A stretch of DNA of 64,000 nt from Acinetobacter junii CIP 64.5 (GTDB lineage Bacteria; Pseudomonadota; Gammaproteobacteria; Pseudomonadales; Moraxellaceae). This document shows positions 61,559 to 64,000 of the stretch, one piece after another (position 1 is the stretch's first letter; each line of letters starts with the position of its first letter). Location: positions 257,048-321,047 of the forward strand of contig NZ_KB849655.1 of NCBI RefSeq assembly GCF_000368765.1. The letters run 5' to 3'. The translations under genes were made by a program, and so were the position numbers. A model generated the notes under the pieces. It was not told the origin of the DNA. It worked only from the letters and a program-made list of their open reading frames with translations, and made no database searches.

Positions 61559-62314
61559 TTATTGGGCATTTGCTTCGGCTTGTGGAATTTCAGAAACAAA
61601 TGCAGAGCTTACATCTACTGGTTGACCACGCTGCCAACTAAATCTCTTAATCACAGGTGTAGCACCACTTGATAATCTTACTTCAATAAACTGAGGGACA
61701 AAACCTTTTGGCATTGTCCAACGGCCAGTCAATCGTTCAAAATCATCAAAATTAAAGTTCTTGTCTTCTAATGGCACTACAAGTATTTCTGTATCTTTAA
61801 TCAATCGCAACTCAACTGTACCTACAGCACGACGCTTGCTTGGACTTACTTGGATTAAATCAATTTGATACTCATAAGCATTTTCAGGAAGTGATTTAAC
61901 TGCTAGATTCTGAATTGTTAAACTAACGCCGCCACGCTGTCTCAATGTCTCACGATAAATTGCATTCATTGTTTCAAATTGAGTTTTATCAGCATTTGCT
62001 TGATTTATCGCTTTAAACAGCTCATCAGCATTTCCTACAGCCATATCTCTTTCTTGAACAGCTGCATTTAAGCTTTTGCTAACAGAATCTAAAGCAGTCT
62101 TTTGCTTTTGTACAACTTCAACTAACTGCTCTGCATCTGCATCATAACCAACAACTGTTAATCCTTGACGATGACCTACGGTATAACCAAGCATAAAACT
62201 GCCACCGATTAATACTGTAGCAGCAATCACTAAAGGTAAATTCGTTTTGAGAAAGTTATTTTTGTTAGCGGAACTATCTGGTGAAATAGTCGGATCAACG
62301 TTATCCATCATCAT
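61559..62314 (-). CDS. Membrane-anchored coiled-coil protein of unknown function
   Basis: A 251-residue protein. One transmembrane segment ([22 protein letters not shown], about residues 26-47) follows a short cytoplasmic N-terminus. A coiled coil ([23 protein letters not shown]) comes next, then a beta-rich periplasmic domain ([25 protein letters not shown]). The architecture resembles DUF6776-type proteins, but I am not certain of the family. The start has three successive ATGs (62314, 62311, 62308). It ends close to the clpS start and may share a transcript with argC upstream. Confidence 0.65.
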   Translation of the reverse strand: MMMDNVDPTISPDSSANKNNFLKTNLPLVIAATVLIGGSFMLGYTVGHRQGLTVVGYDADAEQLVEVVQKQKTALDSVSKSLNAAVQERDMAVGNADELFKAINQANADKTQFETMNAIYRETLRQRGGVSLTIQNLAVKSLPENAYEYQIDLIQVSPSKRRAVGTVELRLIKDTEILVVPLEDKNFNFDDFERLTGRWTMPKGFVPQFIEVRLSSGATPVIKRFSWQRGQPVDVSSAFVSEIPQAEANAQ

Positions 62315-62340
62315 CTCTATCGTTATGACTTACATCAAAA

Positions 62341-62370
62341 CACACATTTAAATCGAAATTTAAATGTGTG
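62341..62370. repeat. 13-bp inverted repeat between argC and the coiled-coil gene
   Basis: CACACATTTAAAT (62341-62353) pairs perfectly with ATTTAAATGTGTG (62358-62370) around four bases. It lies 20 bp past the argC stop on the minus strand. It may act as a weak terminator or mRNA stabiliser. Confidence 0.55.
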
Positions 62371-62389
62371 TGAAGTACAAAACCGTTTT

Positions 62390-63439
62390 TTATGGTAATA
62401 AACCAATACCTTCTAAGCCAGCAGCTTCATCAAAATTAAACATTAAGTTCATATTTTGAATCGCTTGACCAGCGGCACCTTTAACCAAGTTATCTTGAGC
62501 GACAAGTATAATCAGCTTATTTTCTTGCAAACGATATAAAGCGATACGTAATTCGTTCGCTCCGCGTACGCTACGAGTTTCAGGTGAACTATTAGCAGGC
62601 ATAACATCAACAAATCTTTCATTTTTATAAAAATCTTCATACAGAGCTTGAATATCCAACTTCTGACCTTGCGCTGTTAAATCTACATATATAGTGCTTA
62701 GCATGCCACGAATCATCGGCACTAAATGTGGCACAAATAAAATTTGATTGAATTGCCCTTTTTGCCCAGAAATATTTTCAAGCGCCTCAACTATCTCTGG
62801 ATGATGTCGGTGACCTGCAACTCCGTATGCTTTGAAGTTATCTGCATTTTCACTATAAATCATGCCAAGATTTGCTTTTCGTCCAGCACCCGATACACCT
62901 GATTTCGCATCAATAATGATATTTTGAGTATTGATAAGGGTTGTATCATTTTTTAGAAGCGGAGCCAAACCCAATTGAACTGTTGTCGGGTAGCATCCTG
63001 GATTACCAATTACTCTCGCATTTTTGATTTTTTCACGATTAAGCTCTGTCAAACCATAAACCGATTCAGTTAAAACAGTTGGACAGCTGTGTTGCATGCC
63101 ATACCATTTTTCAAATTCAGCAAGATTTTGCAAACGAAAGTCAGCTGCTAGATCAATAACTTTAGTATCGGAATCAATCAATTCTTGAGCATGTTGCATT
63201 GCTACACCGTGTGGCGTTGCAAAAAAAACAACATCACATTGTTTGAGACGATCTAGATCAAGATCAGAAAACTCTAATTCAGTGTGTCCACGAAGACTTG
63301 GAAACATATCAGCTACACGTTTTCCTGCTTCTGTACGTGATGTTAAAACATCAACTCGGGCTTGCGGATGTCTTAATAAAAGACGTAATAATTCAACGCC
63401 TGTATATCCAGTTCCCCCAACAATACCAACAGAAATCAC
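62390..63439 (-). CDS. argC: N-acetyl-gamma-glutamyl-phosphate reductase
   Basis: ArgC (349 residues) reduces N-acetylglutamyl phosphate to the semialdehyde in arginine synthesis. The NADP motif [18 protein letters not shown] is at the start, the catalytic cysteine in [20 protein letters not shown] near 150, and [12 protein letters not shown] near 218. The start is a GTG at 63439, because GAGG lies 8 nt upstream and the resulting length is the usual one; a second GTG three codons upstream is worse placed. Confidence 0.93.
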   Translation of the reverse strand: MISVGIVGGTGYTGVELLRLLLRHPQARVDVLTSRTEAGKRVADMFPSLRGHTELEFSDLDLDRLKQCDVVFFATPHGVAMQHAQELIDSDTKVIDLAADFRLQNLAEFEKWYGMQHSCPTVLTESVYGLTELNREKIKNARVIGNPGCYPTTVQLGLAPLLKNDTTLINTQNIIIDAKSGVSGAGRKANLGMIYSENADNFKAYGVAGHRHHPEIVEALENISGQKGQFNQILFVPHLVPMIRGMLSTIYVDLTAQGQKLDIQALYEDFYKNERFVDVMPANSSPETRSVRGANELRIALYRLQENKLIILVAQDNLVKGAAGQAIQNMNLMFNFDEAAGLEGIGLLP

Positions 63440-63742
63440 GTGCAGCACCTCAATACTTGAATTTGTTGGCTAGTATGGCAGTTTGACTCATATTTCTCAA
63501 TCTATAAGTCTGCACCACGTATGAAGATTTCTATAAGAAAACTAAATTCAAGTATCATTAAATAATTGTCATGGGATGGCTTAATTGCACAGAACAAGTC
63601 AGACTTAAGCATCTAATTTATAAAAAATGATACCAAACGACCATTGATCATGAATTTCTATTGAATGAATAGGATATTCGCATAGAATAAAACCCAAGCG
63701 GAAATAATAATTTTCATGGATGCAGAATTTTGGAGAGCTGGA

Positions 63743-64000
63743 ATGCCTTCTTTGAGAACAAAACAAAGATTAAATCAATTTTTATGTCTTGGTGTTAGCA
63801 CTTTACTAATCAGTACAGCCTTGGTTGGTTGTGGTAGTGGTGAAAGTGAAGCAAAAAATGACCCAGCACCTATAGTAACTGTTCCTAAACCAAAGAATTT
63901 CGATATCAAAGTTCCTGTTGAGATGCGTGATGTAGTCGTTAAGTTATATGATAACTTTGACAACACACTTGTCTTAGAGCAACAAGCGAGCACGACATCT
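63743..64000 (+). CDS. N-terminal part of an unidentified lipoprotein (runs off the window)
   Basis: An open frame of 86 codons starts at ATG 63743 after a GGAGAGCTGGA ribosome binding site. It encodes a lipoprotein signal (FLCLGVSTLLISTALVGCGSG, lipobox LVGC) and then a short acidic linker followed by FDIKVPVEMRDVVVKLYDNF. The C-terminal part is beyond the window, so the function cannot be judged. It is divergent from argC, with about 300 bp between. Confidence 0.75.
   Translation, partial: MPSLRTKQRLNQFLCLGVSTLLISTALVGCGSGESEAKNDPAPIVTVPKPKNFDIKVPVEMRDVVVKLYDNFDNTLVLEQQASTTS

Overview
The window looks like an Acinetobacter chromosome. The DNA is AT-rich, and the core order pyrG-kdsA-eno-ftsB-ispD, the clpA/clpS pair, and the CatM/BenM-type benzoate-catechol genes all fit that genus. 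This is a judgement from gene content and remembered protein similarity; no search was run, and the species is left open.

Region 1 (1-5.0 kb) holds the tail of a probable transposase, an OsmC-YcaO fusion protein, an amidohydrolase, and a frameshifted LysR regulator of CatM/BenM type. Region 2 (5.1-19.4 kb) is a complete benzoate-to-central-metabolism block on the plus strand. The order catB-catC-catA-benABCDE-catI-catJ-catF-catD merges the ben and cat genes into one array. It is followed by a BenK-like transporter and an OprD-type porin. Benzoate enters through the porin and BenK/BenE, BenABCD makes catechol, and CatA/B/C/D/IJ/F convert it to succinyl-CoA and acetyl-CoA. A perfect ATAC-N7-GTAT operator lies between the broken regulator and catB.

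Region 3 (19.4-24.0 kb) is an alcohol/aldehyde oxidation module: an Fe-alcohol dehydrogenase, a GAF-domain regulator and an aldehyde dehydrogenase. Matching 11-bp-period direct repeats lie in front of both enzyme genes. Region 4 (24.0-30.2 kb) holds a BASS transporter, a ketopantoate reductase-like protein, HchA, a quinone oxidoreductase, a decayed AraC regulator and a GntR regulator. Region 5 (30.2-35.7 kb) is urea carboxylase plus allophanate hydrolase, with a palindromic CTTGTATACAAG operator. Region 6 (36.0-40.7 kb) holds an IS3-family element, a frameshifted uracil-DNA glycosylase, a persulfide/sulfur-transport trio and a DUF6438-like lipoprotein.

Region 7 (40.9-45.8 kb) is housekeeping: ispD, ftsB, eno, kdsA and pyrG. 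Region 8 (46.1-54.9 kb) has a lipoprotein, a PF10118-type gene split by an IS407-like element (the break can be rebuilt exactly), hydrolases, fadH, a PadR regulator with two operators, and a hydrolase with an internal stop. Region 9 (54.9-64 kb) has a DAHP synthase gene behind a long leader, then an ABC-F ATPase, ynfA, clpA, clpS, argC and the start of a lipoprotein.

The most interesting signal is the DAHP synthase leader. It contains a short peptide reading YFYFWQY, a chain of mutually exclusive hairpins, a strong terminator, and then a second aromatic-rich mini-ORF with a good ribosome binding site. Five genes in the window are broken: three by single-base frameshifts and/or stops, one by a stop alone, and one by an insertion sequence.
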